Assembly (NCBI GenBank): GCA_015063605.1
Contig: SVTV01000020.1
Coordinates: forward strand, 1-58,435
DNA from: Oscillospiraceae bacterium
GTDB lineage: Bacteria > Bacillota > Clostridia > Oscillospirales > SIG627
Direction: 5' to 3'
DNA length: 58,435 nt
Shown here one piece after another: positions 42,269 to 50,552 of this stretch (its first letter is position 1; each line of letters begins with the position of its first letter). The notes beneath the pieces were generated by a model. That model ran no database searches. It saw nothing but the letters and a program-made list of their open reading frames with translations, and was not told the origin of the DNA. A program made the translations under genes and the position numbers.

Positions 42269-43114
42269 ATGAAAGAATCAGAAAACGGTAAAAAAAGCTT
42301 TAACTATGAACTTGTAAAAAAAATACTGTTTTTTACGATAACGGCGGTCTTTACGGCGGCCGTTATTTACGCTGTTCTTATTCTTATTGCAAAGTTCGAT
42401 GTGTTTCCTCTCTCCGATAAGGCAAAGGAGCTGATTCTGTTTTTCGAAGGAAGAGAAGATCCTCCCTCACCGGAGAGAGATAAGATGTTCGGTATTCTTC
42501 ATACCGAGGGAGAATCGGGAGACAATTATGAAAAAGGTTTTATCTCTCCAAATGTTCTCGCATATCTTGAGAACTTCAAGGAGCCGGATGTATTCTTCCG
42601 TGAAAGCATTACCACCTATTATTCGAGTAATAAAACAAAAAGCTTCACTCACAGAATATACAAAAACGGCGATAAGGTGCGTATAGAAACGGAATCGGAT
42701 GATAACTACAGCCGAACGGTGATACATTCAAACGGCGATACGTATATACGATACCCCAATACGGGCGAAGAAGTGCTCTACAGAAACGATGAAAGCTTTT
42801 CTTACCTTGCCGAAACGGGCATACGAGCCGTTTCAGATTTTTTCACGGCGGATAACAAAATGGACGAGCTCGTTTCGTTCACACGAAGCCCGTCCGGTTC
42901 TTTGATGAATATCGTTTTTTCTTCCCCCTCAACAAAGCTGAAAGAGGAATACAGAATATCTCTCCATTATGAGATCGTTTCAAGTGCGTATATATATTCC
43001 GGAAACACACTTGTATATACCTTGACAACGCCTCAATTCGTAGCAGACAGCTCAATGTCCGAAAGTCTCTTTGCGATCCCCTACAGAGATAACGAGGAAC
43101 AGAATAATAAGTAA
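42269..43114 (+). CDS. Single-span membrane protein with outer domain, unknown
   Basis: I do not recognise a family. The 281-residue protein has one hydrophobic segment at about 19-43 (ILFFTITAVFTAAVIYAVLI) after a short cytoplasmic tail. Its extracytoplasmic domain of about 235 residues is rich in beta-type strands (HRIYKNGDKVRIET, HSNGDTYIRYPNTGEEVLYR), a pattern reminiscent of LolA/LppX-like lipid carriers or outer-wall sensor domains. It ends a unit with trpS and the TagO-like gene. A 47-bp repeat containing its terminator starts 15 bases after the stop. Confidence 0.65.
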   Translation: MKESENGKKSFNYELVKKILFFTITAVFTAAVIYAVLILIAKFDVFPLSDKAKELILFFEGREDPPSPERDKMFGILHTEGESGDNYEKGFISPNVLAYLENFKEPDVFFRESITTYYSSNKTKSFTHRIYKNGDKVRIETESDDNYSRTVIHSNGDTYIRYPNTGEEVLYRNDESFSYLAETGIRAVSDFFTADNKMDELVSFTRSPSGSLMNIVFSSPSTKLKEEYRISLHYEIVSSAYIYSGNTLVYTLTTPQFVADSSMSESLFAIPYRDNEEQNNK

Positions 43115-43129
43115 AAAAGCATGGTGATT

Positions 43130-43176
43130 GCACAAGCTCGTTAATAACGGACTTATGCACAAAGCACCATGCTTTT
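43130..43176 (+). repeat. 47-bp direct repeat with terminator, copy 1
   Basis: Identical to 45178-45224. With the preceding bases from 43113 it forms a perfect hairpin, GCATGGTG with CACCATGC, and a T-run, which is the terminator of the upstream membrane-protein gene. Confidence 0.93.
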
Positions 43177-43236
43177 ATTTTTACCGATGCAAACAGTGAA
43201 GAACTTGGTAATCTTTATTGTTTTTATAAGCAATAA

Positions 43237-44025
43237 TTATTCTATAAGACCTTTTTGCCGTATCCAATTCACAGACTGCTTCAAGCCTTCGATCGTTTTT
43301 GTTTCTAATACCACACGGCACTTTCTATCTTCTGCCAGAGACAGATATTTACCAATATCTAATTCTCCGGTTCCAAGTGCTAAATGGTTTTTCTTTCCCA
43401 CAGCATCATGCATATGCATATGGCAAAGATACAGCCGGTTCTTAAAAATGTAAGCTTCATCAAGATTTCCGCATCCGTGGTTATGTCCGATGTCAAAAGT
43501 CAAGCCAAACACAGAAGATTGAAGAAGAATATCCAGAGCTTCTTTTTGAAATTCACGAAAACCATCACAGTTTTCAATACATATCATTATATCGGCTTCT
43601 CCAATTACATTTTCGCACAGCAAACGAAATTCGGTTATACTTTTCAAATACTGTTTACGATACTCATCAAAAAGATACACTTTTTTATCCGGGAGAGTAA
43701 AATATACTCCTTGAGAAAGATGCATGTTTATGATCGAAACGCCAAGATTCTTAGCCAACTCAATAGTTTCTATTACTGTACGTCGGTATCCATCTGCAAT
43801 ATAAGAATTAAAGTCACTGATATTGAGATTCTCATCCAAATGAATCGTATAAAATATCTCATACTTGTTCGCCACATCAATAAAGTGCGAAAAATCAATA
43901 TTTTGCAGTTGGTATTGAGGCAAATTCATGTTTAGCTCTATAAAATCCAATTTGAGACTCTTGCAGAGCGTTGCACATTCCTCAAGAGTGTTCGTTTCTA
44001 TCAATGTCGGCATTCCAAACAGCAT
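43237..44025 (-). CDS. Sugar phosphate isomerase/epimerase-like TIM barrel
   Basis: A 262-residue xylose-isomerase-like (AP endonuclease 2 superfamily) barrel. The pattern of strands includes LDFIELNMNLP, FYTIHLDENLNI, VSIINMHLSQG, IMICIENCDG, LTFDIGHNHG, LCHMHMHDAVGKKNHLALGTGELD and VVLETKT. The Glu, Asp and His residues on these strands form the usual metal site. Substrate unknown. CAGGAGATAACAAA precedes the ATG. It follows the DUF1016 gene by 27 bases and lies in an A/T-rich block bracketed by 47-bp direct repeats. Confidence 0.78.
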   Translation of the reverse strand: MLFGMPTLIETNTLEECATLCKSLKLDFIELNMNLPQYQLQNIDFSHFIDVANKYEIFYTIHLDENLNISDFNSYIADGYRRTVIETIELAKNLGVSIINMHLSQGVYFTLPDKKVYLFDEYRKQYLKSITEFRLLCENVIGEADIMICIENCDGFREFQKEALDILLQSSVFGLTFDIGHNHGCGNLDEAYIFKNRLYLCHMHMHDAVGKKNHLALGTGELDIGKYLSLAEDRKCRVVLETKTIEGLKQSVNWIRQKGLIE

Positions 44026-44052
44026 TTTGTTATCTCCTGACTTTGACTATAT

Positions 44053-45063
44053 TTATTCATTGGCAATATGTTTCCTGATATCCTCGATAGACGGAAGTTG
44101 TTTGCTCAAATCTTCGGGAAGATCGCTCGTTACCCTGTATTCGCTGATTCCGATAGGCTTAGACATATCCTTGAGCGCGTATTCTGCAACAATGTTGTTT
44201 TTGCTCTTGCAAAGCAACAGACCAATTGTGGGATTGTCATGCTCAGACTTCAAAATACCATCCACTGCAGACAGATAGAAGTTAAGCTGACCGGCATAAT
44301 CTGGCTTGAATTCGCATGTTTTTAACTCAATTACAACATAGCAACGAAGATTGAGATTGTAGAACAACAGATCGATGTAGAAATCATCTCCACCCACATT
44401 GAGATGATACTGATTGCCGAGGAAAGCAAAACCGGTGCCCAACTCCAAAAGAAGCTTGGTTACATCCTTCACGAGAGCCTGTTCAATATCTCTTTCTACC
44501 ATATCCTCATTGAAAGGAATGAAATCAAAAATGTATGGGTCTTTCATCGTCTGCACAGCAAGTTCGCTTTGCGGAGCAGGAAGGCGATTTTCAAAGTTGC
44601 TGATTTTATCCGCAATGACTTGGCGCTGATAAAGTCCGCTTTCAATCTGATGAATCAGAACGCTGTGCGACCAGCCATTCTCAGCCGTTTTACGGATATA
44701 CCACTCACGCTGTTCGGGCGTTTTTGCTTTATCCAGAATCGCCGTATTGTGTGACCATGGAATTTGTGCAGACACCGTCTGCACAAATTCCTCATCCTCG
44801 TAGGTAGCTGCAAACTTCGCCATATATTTGAGGTTTCTGACAGAATATCCTTTTGCATCGGGAAAAGAAATCTTAATGTCGGAGGCAAGATTTTCAATGA
44901 ATTTATTGCCCCATGCCTTATGCTCGTTGATAACACGACCAATTCCGTAATACAGCATGATCAACTCTTTGTTAACACTCAGAGTTGCTTTGTACTGTGC
45001 TTGTCTGATTTCCTGTTTAACCATCCGGACCAAGTCCAGATATTCCTTGTTGTTCATTAGCAT
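44053..45063 (-). CDS. DUF1016 (YhcG-type) PD-(D/E)xK nuclease
   Basis: A 336-residue protein with the two halves of the YhcG family. An N-terminal helical domain contains LMLYYGIGRVINEH-like and GYSVRNLKYMAKFAATY. The C-terminal nuclease core has DFYIDLLFYN and VVIELK, i.e. the D and ExK of a PD-(D/E)xK site. Family members occur in defence islands and beside restriction-modification systems. No methylase is next to it here. ATG at 45063 is chosen over TTG 45069 because GGAGG lies eight bases upstream. It is the first gene of an accessory pair bracketed by direct repeats. Confidence 0.87.
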   Translation of the reverse strand: MLMNNKEYLDLVRMVKQEIRQAQYKATLSVNKELIMLYYGIGRVINEHKAWGNKFIENLASDIKISFPDAKGYSVRNLKYMAKFAATYEDEEFVQTVSAQIPWSHNTAILDKAKTPEQREWYIRKTAENGWSHSVLIHQIESGLYQRQVIADKISNFENRLPAPQSELAVQTMKDPYIFDFIPFNEDMVERDIEQALVKDVTKLLLELGTGFAFLGNQYHLNVGGDDFYIDLLFYNLNLRCYVVIELKTCEFKPDYAGQLNFYLSAVDGILKSEHDNPTIGLLLCKSKNNIVAEYALKDMSKPIGISEYRVTSDLPEDLSKQLPSIEDIRKHIANE

Positions 45064-45177
45064 TTTCAACCCCTCCGCTTATGATATCACAGTTAAATTA
45101 TAACACTTTTTCTCAAATTTTACAATGTAAAATATTAAAAATATAATAAAAGTATGTATAAAAAAAGCCTGGTGCCC

Positions 45178-45224
45178 GCACAAGCTCGTTAATAACGGAC
45201 TTATGCACAAAGCACCATGCTTTT
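45178..45224 (+). repeat. 47-bp direct repeat with terminator, copy 2
   Basis: Perfect copy of 43130-43176 over 47 bases. The bases before it differ (GCCTGGTGCCC for GCATGGTGATT), so the hairpin stem here has mismatches. This is consistent with a decaying duplicate, or with reuse as terminator for the minus-strand gene at 45245. Confidence 0.93.
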
Positions 45225-45244
45225 TTATTATTTATCGTAAGATT

Positions 45245-46186
45245 TTACTTAGCCGCTTTCTGTGCGAGAGGGCATATGGAAACGCCGTGATATCCGGAGG
45301 ACTTTACGTAATATTCACTCTTGAAGCTTTCTTCAAGGTTCATTGCGTAATGCTTCTTACCGAAGTATCTGAGATAAGGAGAGCGGGCGCCGTTTTCAAC
45401 AACTGCCATTTCCTCCTTGTAGGGATATGCATTCGCATCAGCTGCGGGAAGAGCCCAAAATGCTTCAAGCTCTTTTATAAGAAGAGCGGATTTCCATTCG
45501 CATATTCTTTCGTCGCCGCCGGGAACGTATCCTGCGTTGAGAGCTTCCATATTTGTACCGGATGCAAGATTACCGCAATGGTGCATTGACCAGAGAGTAT
45601 TGTAATCTTCCTTCTTCATAACAACTGCCGCACAGTCACACTCTACAGCACAGCCTTCATCAAATGCCGCAACAGCCGCATCCGCATTGATGATGGTGGA
45701 AGCGCCGTTATAAAGTGTGTTGAAGGGATCGGATGTGCAAACGATGAGCTTTACGCCCTCGGGAAGCACAGCCTTGATCTTGTCGTAATCACAAGGATAT
45801 CCGCAGTAATCCTCGCAGATAACAGCCTTTACGGACTCATCCATAAGACCATCTATCCAATCGGGAGAGATAACGCATGTGCCCTTTTCAATATCCGCAA
45901 ATACTACTGAGCAGCCTACTGTAGCGGCTGTCTGAGCTATATAAGGAGAAGAGAGAGCGGGAACTATTACCTTATCGCCGTGACCTATGAAATATCCTCT
46001 TATAATTGTTTCGAGAGCCGCATACGTGCTGTCGCAAAGAACCGCACCATAGGATCCGTCGGGAGCTACACGGGAAGCTATCATATCAGCGGCGTTTACG
46101 GAGTAACGTCCGATAGTACCCCAGTTATTGGAAACGAGAACGCCGTTCAGAGCTTCATAAACTTTTTTATTGTCTGTTCTTAACAT
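45245..46186 (-). CDS. DegT/DnrJ-like aminotransferase homologue lacking the PLP lysine
   Basis: A 313-residue protein with the DegT fold outline: DSTYAALETIIRGYFIGHGDKVIVPALSS, VVFADIE, VKAVICEDYCGYPCDYDKI. It is shorter than the neighbouring intact enzyme. The segment aligned with the catalytic motif (around 172-190, AVAAFDEGCAVECDCAAVVM) has no lysine where SKNLSCGEGG carries K194. It is probably catalytically inactive in transamination and may be a regulatory partner or binding protein. It follows the intact DegT gene by 14 bases. The start has no strong ribosome site beyond GGGGG 9 bases upstream. Confidence 0.75.
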   Translation of the reverse strand: MLRTDNKKVYEALNGVLVSNNWGTIGRYSVNAADMIASRVAPDGSYGAVLCDSTYAALETIIRGYFIGHGDKVIVPALSSPYIAQTAATVGCSVVFADIEKGTCVISPDWIDGLMDESVKAVICEDYCGYPCDYDKIKAVLPEGVKLIVCTSDPFNTLYNGASTIINADAAVAAFDEGCAVECDCAAVVMKKEDYNTLWSMHHCGNLASGTNMEALNAGYVPGGDERICEWKSALLIKELEAFWALPAADANAYPYKEEMAVVENGARSPYLRYFGKKHYAMNLEESFKSEYYVKSSGYHGVSICPLAQKAAK

Positions 46187-46200
46187 TGCTTTTTACCCCC

Positions 46201-47406
46201 TTATATATTTCTGATCTCATCAAGGTTTGCATAAACCTTTTCGAATGCATTGGCAGCCATTTCCATGTCAGCCTTTGTGCCTAAGAAGAATGTATGGTAG
46301 CACCAGATACCGTCAACAAAGGAAAGTCTTTCGCAAACGGGGAGAGTCTTTCCGGAAAGATCCATCTTTCTGCCTGTCATCTTTTCTACATAGGGACTCT
46401 TGAGAGTCTGTGCAGTATGGCAGGGAGCCACATAGCCGGGACCGAAGGGAACACCTTCGGCGTTGAGAGCCTTGAGGAATCTGTCACGTCCCACATCCTT
46501 GAGAAGAGGAGCGTTGAGTCTCATGATGAGAAGGTGACGGCTGTCCTTTGTAATTCTGTCGTCCTTCTTGAGAGGAATAAGGAATGTAAAGTCCTTTGTA
46601 AGCTCTAAGAAGTAATTGATGTTTTCTTCTCTCTTTGCGATCTGCTCGGGAAGAGCTTCAAGCTGAGAATTGAGGATAGCGCACTGCATTTCGCCGGGTA
46701 CTCTTATCTGACCGGGGGCAACGTACTTGCCGTCAACCATACCGCCGTTATACAGAGCAAGAGCCTTTTCATAAAGATCCTTGTGAGATGTAATAACTAT
46801 ACCGCCTTCTCCGCAGGAGAGATTCTTGCTGTTCTGTGTACTGATGGAACCGAAAGCGCCGTGGAGACCTACATGTACACCGTTCCATTCGCTTCCTACC
46901 GCCTGAGCGCAGTCTTCCACAAGATAAAGTCCGTGCTTGTCGCATACTTCCTTGAGAGCGTCGATATCGCAGGGTCTTCCGCCTACGTGTACGCAGAGGA
47001 CAGCCTTGGTCTTGGGTGTGATCTTCTTTTCGACAGCCTTGGCATCGAGAAGGAATGTAGAAGGATCTACATCTGCAAATACGGGAAGTGCGCCGGAGTA
47101 AAGAATGGAGGATACGGATGCGATAAATGTGTAAGGAGGAACGATGACCTCATCGCCGTAGCCTATTCCGAGGGTACGAAGAATAAGCTCAATACTTACC
47201 GTTCCGTTTGCAACGGGAAGAACGTATTCCGTCTTTGCAAATTCTCCGAAATTTTTCTTGAATTTTTCAAGCTGTGCGCCGTTTTTGATAACGCCGGAAT
47301 CCGCAACCTCTTTAAGAGCTGCGGAATCCTTTTCACCGTACATGTGCCAGTAAATTCTGGAGCCGGTGTAGGCGGGAGATCCGCCAAATAAAGCAAGCTT
47401 TGACAT
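46201..47406 (-). CDS. DegT/DnrJ/EryC1/StrS aminotransferase
   Basis: A 401-residue PLP-dependent sugar aminotransferase of the nucleotide-sugar/aminocyclitol type. It has NGTVSIELILRTLGIGYGDEVIVPPYTF, the ring-stacking EDCAQAVGSEW (about 164-174), and the PLP lysine K194 in QNSKNLSCGEGG. It introduces an amino group into a keto-sugar using glutamate or glutamine. Neighbours are a non-catalytic paralogue, a SIS protein and an N-acetylglucosamine-type kinase, so a role in amino-sugar metabolism is likely. AAAGGAAAGTTTCAACT precedes the ATG. Confidence 0.87.
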   Translation of the reverse strand: MSKLALFGGSPAYTGSRIYWHMYGEKDSAALKEVADSGVIKNGAQLEKFKKNFGEFAKTEYVLPVANGTVSIELILRTLGIGYGDEVIVPPYTFIASVSSILYSGALPVFADVDPSTFLLDAKAVEKKITPKTKAVLCVHVGGRPCDIDALKEVCDKHGLYLVEDCAQAVGSEWNGVHVGLHGAFGSISTQNSKNLSCGEGGIVITSHKDLYEKALALYNGGMVDGKYVAPGQIRVPGEMQCAILNSQLEALPEQIAKREENINYFLELTKDFTFLIPLKKDDRITKDSRHLLIMRLNAPLLKDVGRDRFLKALNAEGVPFGPGYVAPCHTAQTLKSPYVEKMTGRKMDLSGKTLPVCERLSFVDGIWCYHTFFLGTKADMEMAANAFEKVYANLDEIRNI

Positions 47407-47465
47407 AGTTGAAACTTTCCTTTCTATGATGATAAGTCAGCTGACTTTTCTGTTCTGATATAAAA

Positions 47466-48197
47466 TTAAAGTATTCTTATAACGGGAGAATATTTCTTTA
47501 CGTAATACTCGCCCAATTCCTTCTGTGTATCGATGTTTCCGCTGGGGAATATTTCCGCCTTGACACCCTTTTCACCCAATATTTCCGCAGTTCTGCACAT
47601 TATGGCGTGAAGGATAGCCGCTCCGGTTACCGTAGATGTAGGACCTACCATCATCCCGTCTATATCGAGAGCCGCATCGCCCGTGATACCGCAGTTGTCT
47701 ATAACGATATCGCTTACCTCGTAAAGCATCTTACCCGAGGGGTGGCGGGAGGAGCAGGAACGGGAATGGTTAAGATTTGTAATGCAGACGGATGTAATTC
47801 CTCTTTCGCCTGCCCACATAGCCGCTTCAACGGGCATCGTATTTCTTCCGGAGTTGGAGAAAATATAGATAATGTCCTTTGAATTGATGGGAAGAGCGTT
47901 GAGCAGAGTCTTTGCGTAACCTTCTATACGTTCAAACTGAGAGCTTCTGGATGCATTGGTGTGAAGCATGAGGGCATCGTCCAAAATGGGATATACGGGA
48001 GCGAAGCCGCCTGCACGGTAAAATACCTCTTCCGCAAGGATGTGGGAGTGACCTGTACCGAAGGTATAAATAAGTCCGCCCGCTTCAAGAGTCTTGGCAT
48101 TTGCCTGAGCTGCCGCCTCAATGGCATCGCTCTGTGTTTCTTCGATCTTCTTGAGAAGCGCTATGGCATTTTCAAGATATTCGTATGATTTTTTCAT
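47466..48197 (-). CDS. SIS-domain phosphosugar-binding protein (UPF0309-like)
   Basis: A 243-residue SIS-fold protein with the phosphosugar-binding strand-loops YTFGTGHSHILAEEVFYRAGG (about residues 44-64) and YIFSNSGRNTMPVEAA. The ending AEIFPSGNIDTQKELGEYYVKKY is also typical of the family. It probably binds or isomerises an N-acetylated amino-sugar phosphate, e.g. as an etherase- or isomerase-like enzyme. It is adjacent to the DegT pair (59-base gap) and, across a repeat element, to an N-acetylglucosamine-kinase-like gene. AAAGGATACAAA precedes the ATG. Confidence 0.83.
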   Translation of the reverse strand: MKKSYEYLENAIALLKKIEETQSDAIEAAAQANAKTLEAGGLIYTFGTGHSHILAEEVFYRAGGFAPVYPILDDALMLHTNASRSSQFERIEGYAKTLLNALPINSKDIIYIFSNSGRNTMPVEAAMWAGERGITSVCITNLNHSRSCSSRHPSGKMLYEVSDIVIDNCGITGDAALDIDGMMVGPTSTVTGAAILHAIMCRTAEILGEKGVKAEIFPSGNIDTQKELGEYYVKKYSPVIRIL

Positions 48198-48224
48198 TTT
48201 GTATCCTTTCCGCCGTTAGGCTGA

Positions 48225-48620
48225 TGTGATTTTTGATTTTGTTTCTGCCTTACACTTAAAGGAGGAAGTTTGTTTTGCATTGAGGACAATTCCTCCGTCA
48301 CGGCTCCGCCGTGCCACCTCCTTTTACACAAAGGAGGCTTAAACGATCTAACTTCAAGTAAAATATTGCAAATTAGAGTTATAATTGACTTCAAGTATAT
48401 GTGATTCAATAGAGATCCGCACAAGTCAAAGCCTCCTTTGTGTAAAAGGAGGTGGCATGACGAAGTCATGACGGAGGAATTGTTTTTAACTTTTTCAACT
48501 CTGAGGCTCCCCCTTTGGGGGAGCTGGCACGCCTTGTGCGTGACTGAGAGGGCAGAGATAAGTTGAGGTTTTATCCCCTGCTTTCAGCCCTCTCATCTCA
48601 CCCCGGAGGGGGGAGACTTT
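48225..48620. repeat. Dispersed composite palindromic repeat, copy R4
   Basis: Complete unit between the kinase and SIS genes. Left arm GTCACGGCTCCGCCGTG plus CACCTCCTTTTACACAAAGG; core with GATCTAACTTCAAGTAAA and TATAATTGACTTCAAGTATA; right arm GCCTCCTTTGTGTAAAAGGA plus GGCATGACGAAGTCATGACG. A further related segment with CCCCCTTTGGGGGAG and GGGAGACTT follows at 48505-48620. No gene is seen here. Confidence 0.85.
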
Positions 48621-48628
48621 GTTAACAA

Positions 48629-49579
48629 CTATCCTCTCGAATTTCGCATCGCGTATTCTACTGCCGCTTCCTCTGCGGAGACGGTGGGAAATTCGGGACG
48701 GACCGTGGGGTCTGTTTCCTTCAATTTTACCGTAAATCTGTCACGTATGTATTTATCATTTTTGAAAATGCTTCCGTACATTCCGAAAATATCGGAACCG
48801 GAGAGACTTACGAGTGTATGTGTAAGACCTGCAAGGATATCGGCTGTTCTGTCAAGTATGGACAATGCAACCGCGTCGTTTTTCGCCGCTTCCTCGGAAA
48901 CTCTCTTTGAGAAGGAAGCAAGAACGGATTTATCGTAATCGGGAGCATATATTATATCAAGAATATTTCTCGGGGAAGACAAATTATAGTGATCCATCAT
49001 AGCATCGCAAAGGGATGTTTTTTCACCTATGCCGTCAAAGGCACGCAAAGCCGCCTTCATTCCCTCAAAAGCGATGTAATATCCGCTTCCTTCGTCGCCC
49101 AATCGGTCGCCCCATCCGGAAACGGGATAAAGCTTACCGTTCTTATCGCACGCCATTCCCATAACACCCGTACCTGAAATGAGGATCGCACCGCTTTCGC
49201 CCTTTGTCATCGCAAAGAGAGCCATGAAAGCATCGCTTTTACACATTACATTTGGTATTTTCTTGCCTTCGAAAAGCGATGAGGAAATTATCTGCTTTAC
49301 AAATTCATCGGTACCCGCGACCTCGCCGAAATCATCGAGAGCGGAGCTGCCTATTGCGATATCGGTTATGACATATTCATCGTTGTCCAATGAAGCTACT
49401 GCTTCTTTAATTGCATCAAGCACATTCGAAGCGGCACGCTCGGGGGTATCGGAAGCAAAATTTGAGCCGCCTCCCACACCTCTGCCTATGTTTTCGTATT
49501 TATTGCCGTTTATAACGGAAGCCGCAAGAGCCGTGGTCCTTGTACCGCCGCCGTCGATTCCTATTACAATTTTTTTCAT
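48629..49579 (-). CDS. N-acetylglucosamine kinase-like (BadF/BadG family)
   Basis: A 316-residue ASKHA-fold kinase/ATPase. The phosphate-1 loop GIDGGGTRTTA (7-17), a catalytic-region GSSALDDFG, phosphate-2 ILISGTGVMGMAC and a GWGDRLGDEGSGYYI loop match N-acetylglucosamine/amino-sugar kinases of the BcrAD_BadFG family. It would phosphorylate salvaged amino sugars from wall turnover. It is transcribed divergently from an AraC regulator, with overlapping promoters, and precedes the SIS and DegT genes. Confidence 0.85.
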   Translation of the reverse strand: MKKIVIGIDGGGTRTTALAASVINGNKYENIGRGVGGGSNFASDTPERAASNVLDAIKEAVASLDNDEYVITDIAIGSSALDDFGEVAGTDEFVKQIISSSLFEGKKIPNVMCKSDAFMALFAMTKGESGAILISGTGVMGMACDKNGKLYPVSGWGDRLGDEGSGYYIAFEGMKAALRAFDGIGEKTSLCDAMMDHYNLSSPRNILDIIYAPDYDKSVLASFSKRVSEEAAKNDAVALSILDRTADILAGLTHTLVSLSGSDIFGMYGSIFKNDKYIRDRFTVKLKETDPTVRPEFPTVSAEEAAVEYAMRNSRG

Positions 49580-49609
49580 ATAGTATGACCATTCCTTTTT
49601 AATTTGCTA

Positions 49610-49657
49610 TTGACATACCGACAATTATATTATAAAATAGAAGTGAAGATAAATCAA
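49610..49657. promoter_or_regulatory. Overlapping divergent promoters of the kinase and AraC genes
   Basis: Plus: -35 TTGACA (49610-49615), 17-base spacer, -10 TAAAAT (49633-49638). Minus: -35 TTGATT (49652-49657), 17-base spacer, -10 TATAAT (49629-49634). The two -10 boxes overlap by two bases, so polymerase can occupy only one at a time. Confidence 0.78.
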
Positions 49658-49697
49658 TAAGAATTTTGCCGAAAACTATAATTATTTTGCTTTTTTT

Positions 49698-50552
49698 ATG
49701 TATTACGAAAAGATTATTTACGAAGACCCCCGTTTCCCCTTAAACGTACTGCCCTATTATGAGAGTGCAGGCAGACATACACGTCTTATAACGAGAAACC
49801 CCTCCTACCATGAGCAGGTGGAGATACTCTATTTTCTTGACGGCGAAACAGCCGTAGTGGTAAAGGACAAGACCTATAATTGTAAAAAAGGCGATACGGT
49901 CATCGTCAATCCCCATGAGCTTCATACTCTTTACAAAATATCGGGAAACGTAGTCTACCATTGCATAATGATAGACGCTGTGCTTCTCAGCGCAAAAAAC
50001 GATATCACAAACGAAAAATACATAAAGCCCTTTGAGAACCATGAGATAATCTTCAACAATTTCATCCGCGACGAGGAGCTTGGAAAATGCATAAACGCCC
50101 TTGTGGATGAAATGATAAAGAAGGAATCCTGCTATGAATTGGCTGTAAAGGCGCAGATATATTCCATACTCACCATCCTTACACGAAAATATGCGGCGGG
50201 AAGCATGACCACAAAGGAAAAGGAAAAGAATCTGAAAAATCTTCACCTTGTGGAAAAGAGCATGGATTATATACGGGCTAATTTGAAGAACCGCATAACC
50301 TTGGGAGATATTGCAAAGCACCTTTCCATAAGCGAATACTATTTTGCCCGTACCTTCAAGAGCCACACCGGTATGACGGTATTTGAATACGTGGAGGAAA
50401 TGAGGATAGCGACCGCAAAAAAACTTCTGACGGAATCGGATATGAGCATATCGGAGATAGCCTCAGCCTGCGGATATAACGATCCGTCGTATTTTTCAAA
50501 GACCTTCAAGGATCACACGGGCATGACGCCAAAGGAATATACACGAATATGA
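49698..50552 (+). CDS. AraC family transcriptional regulator
   Basis: A 284-residue regulator. The N-terminal cupin-like sensor (about 30-120, HEQVEILYFLDGETAVVV, GDTVIVNPHELHTL) is followed by a C-terminal double helix-turn-helix (about 185-284: ITLGDIAKHLSISEYYFARTF, then ISEIASACGYNDPSYFSKTFK and HTGMTPKEY). It probably senses a sugar and controls the divergent amino-sugar cluster. Its own promoter overlaps the cluster's promoter. No strong ribosome site precedes the ATG. The stop overlaps the next gene's start by four bases. Confidence 0.88.
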   Translation: MYYEKIIYEDPRFPLNVLPYYESAGRHTRLITRNPSYHEQVEILYFLDGETAVVVKDKTYNCKKGDTVIVNPHELHTLYKISGNVVYHCIMIDAVLLSAKNDITNEKYIKPFENHEIIFNNFIRDEELGKCINALVDEMIKKESCYELAVKAQIYSILTILTRKYAAGSMTTKEKEKNLKNLHLVEKSMDYIRANLKNRITLGDIAKHLSISEYYFARTFKSHTGMTVFEYVEEMRIATAKKLLTESDMSISEIASACGYNDPSYFSKTFKDHTGMTPKEYTRI

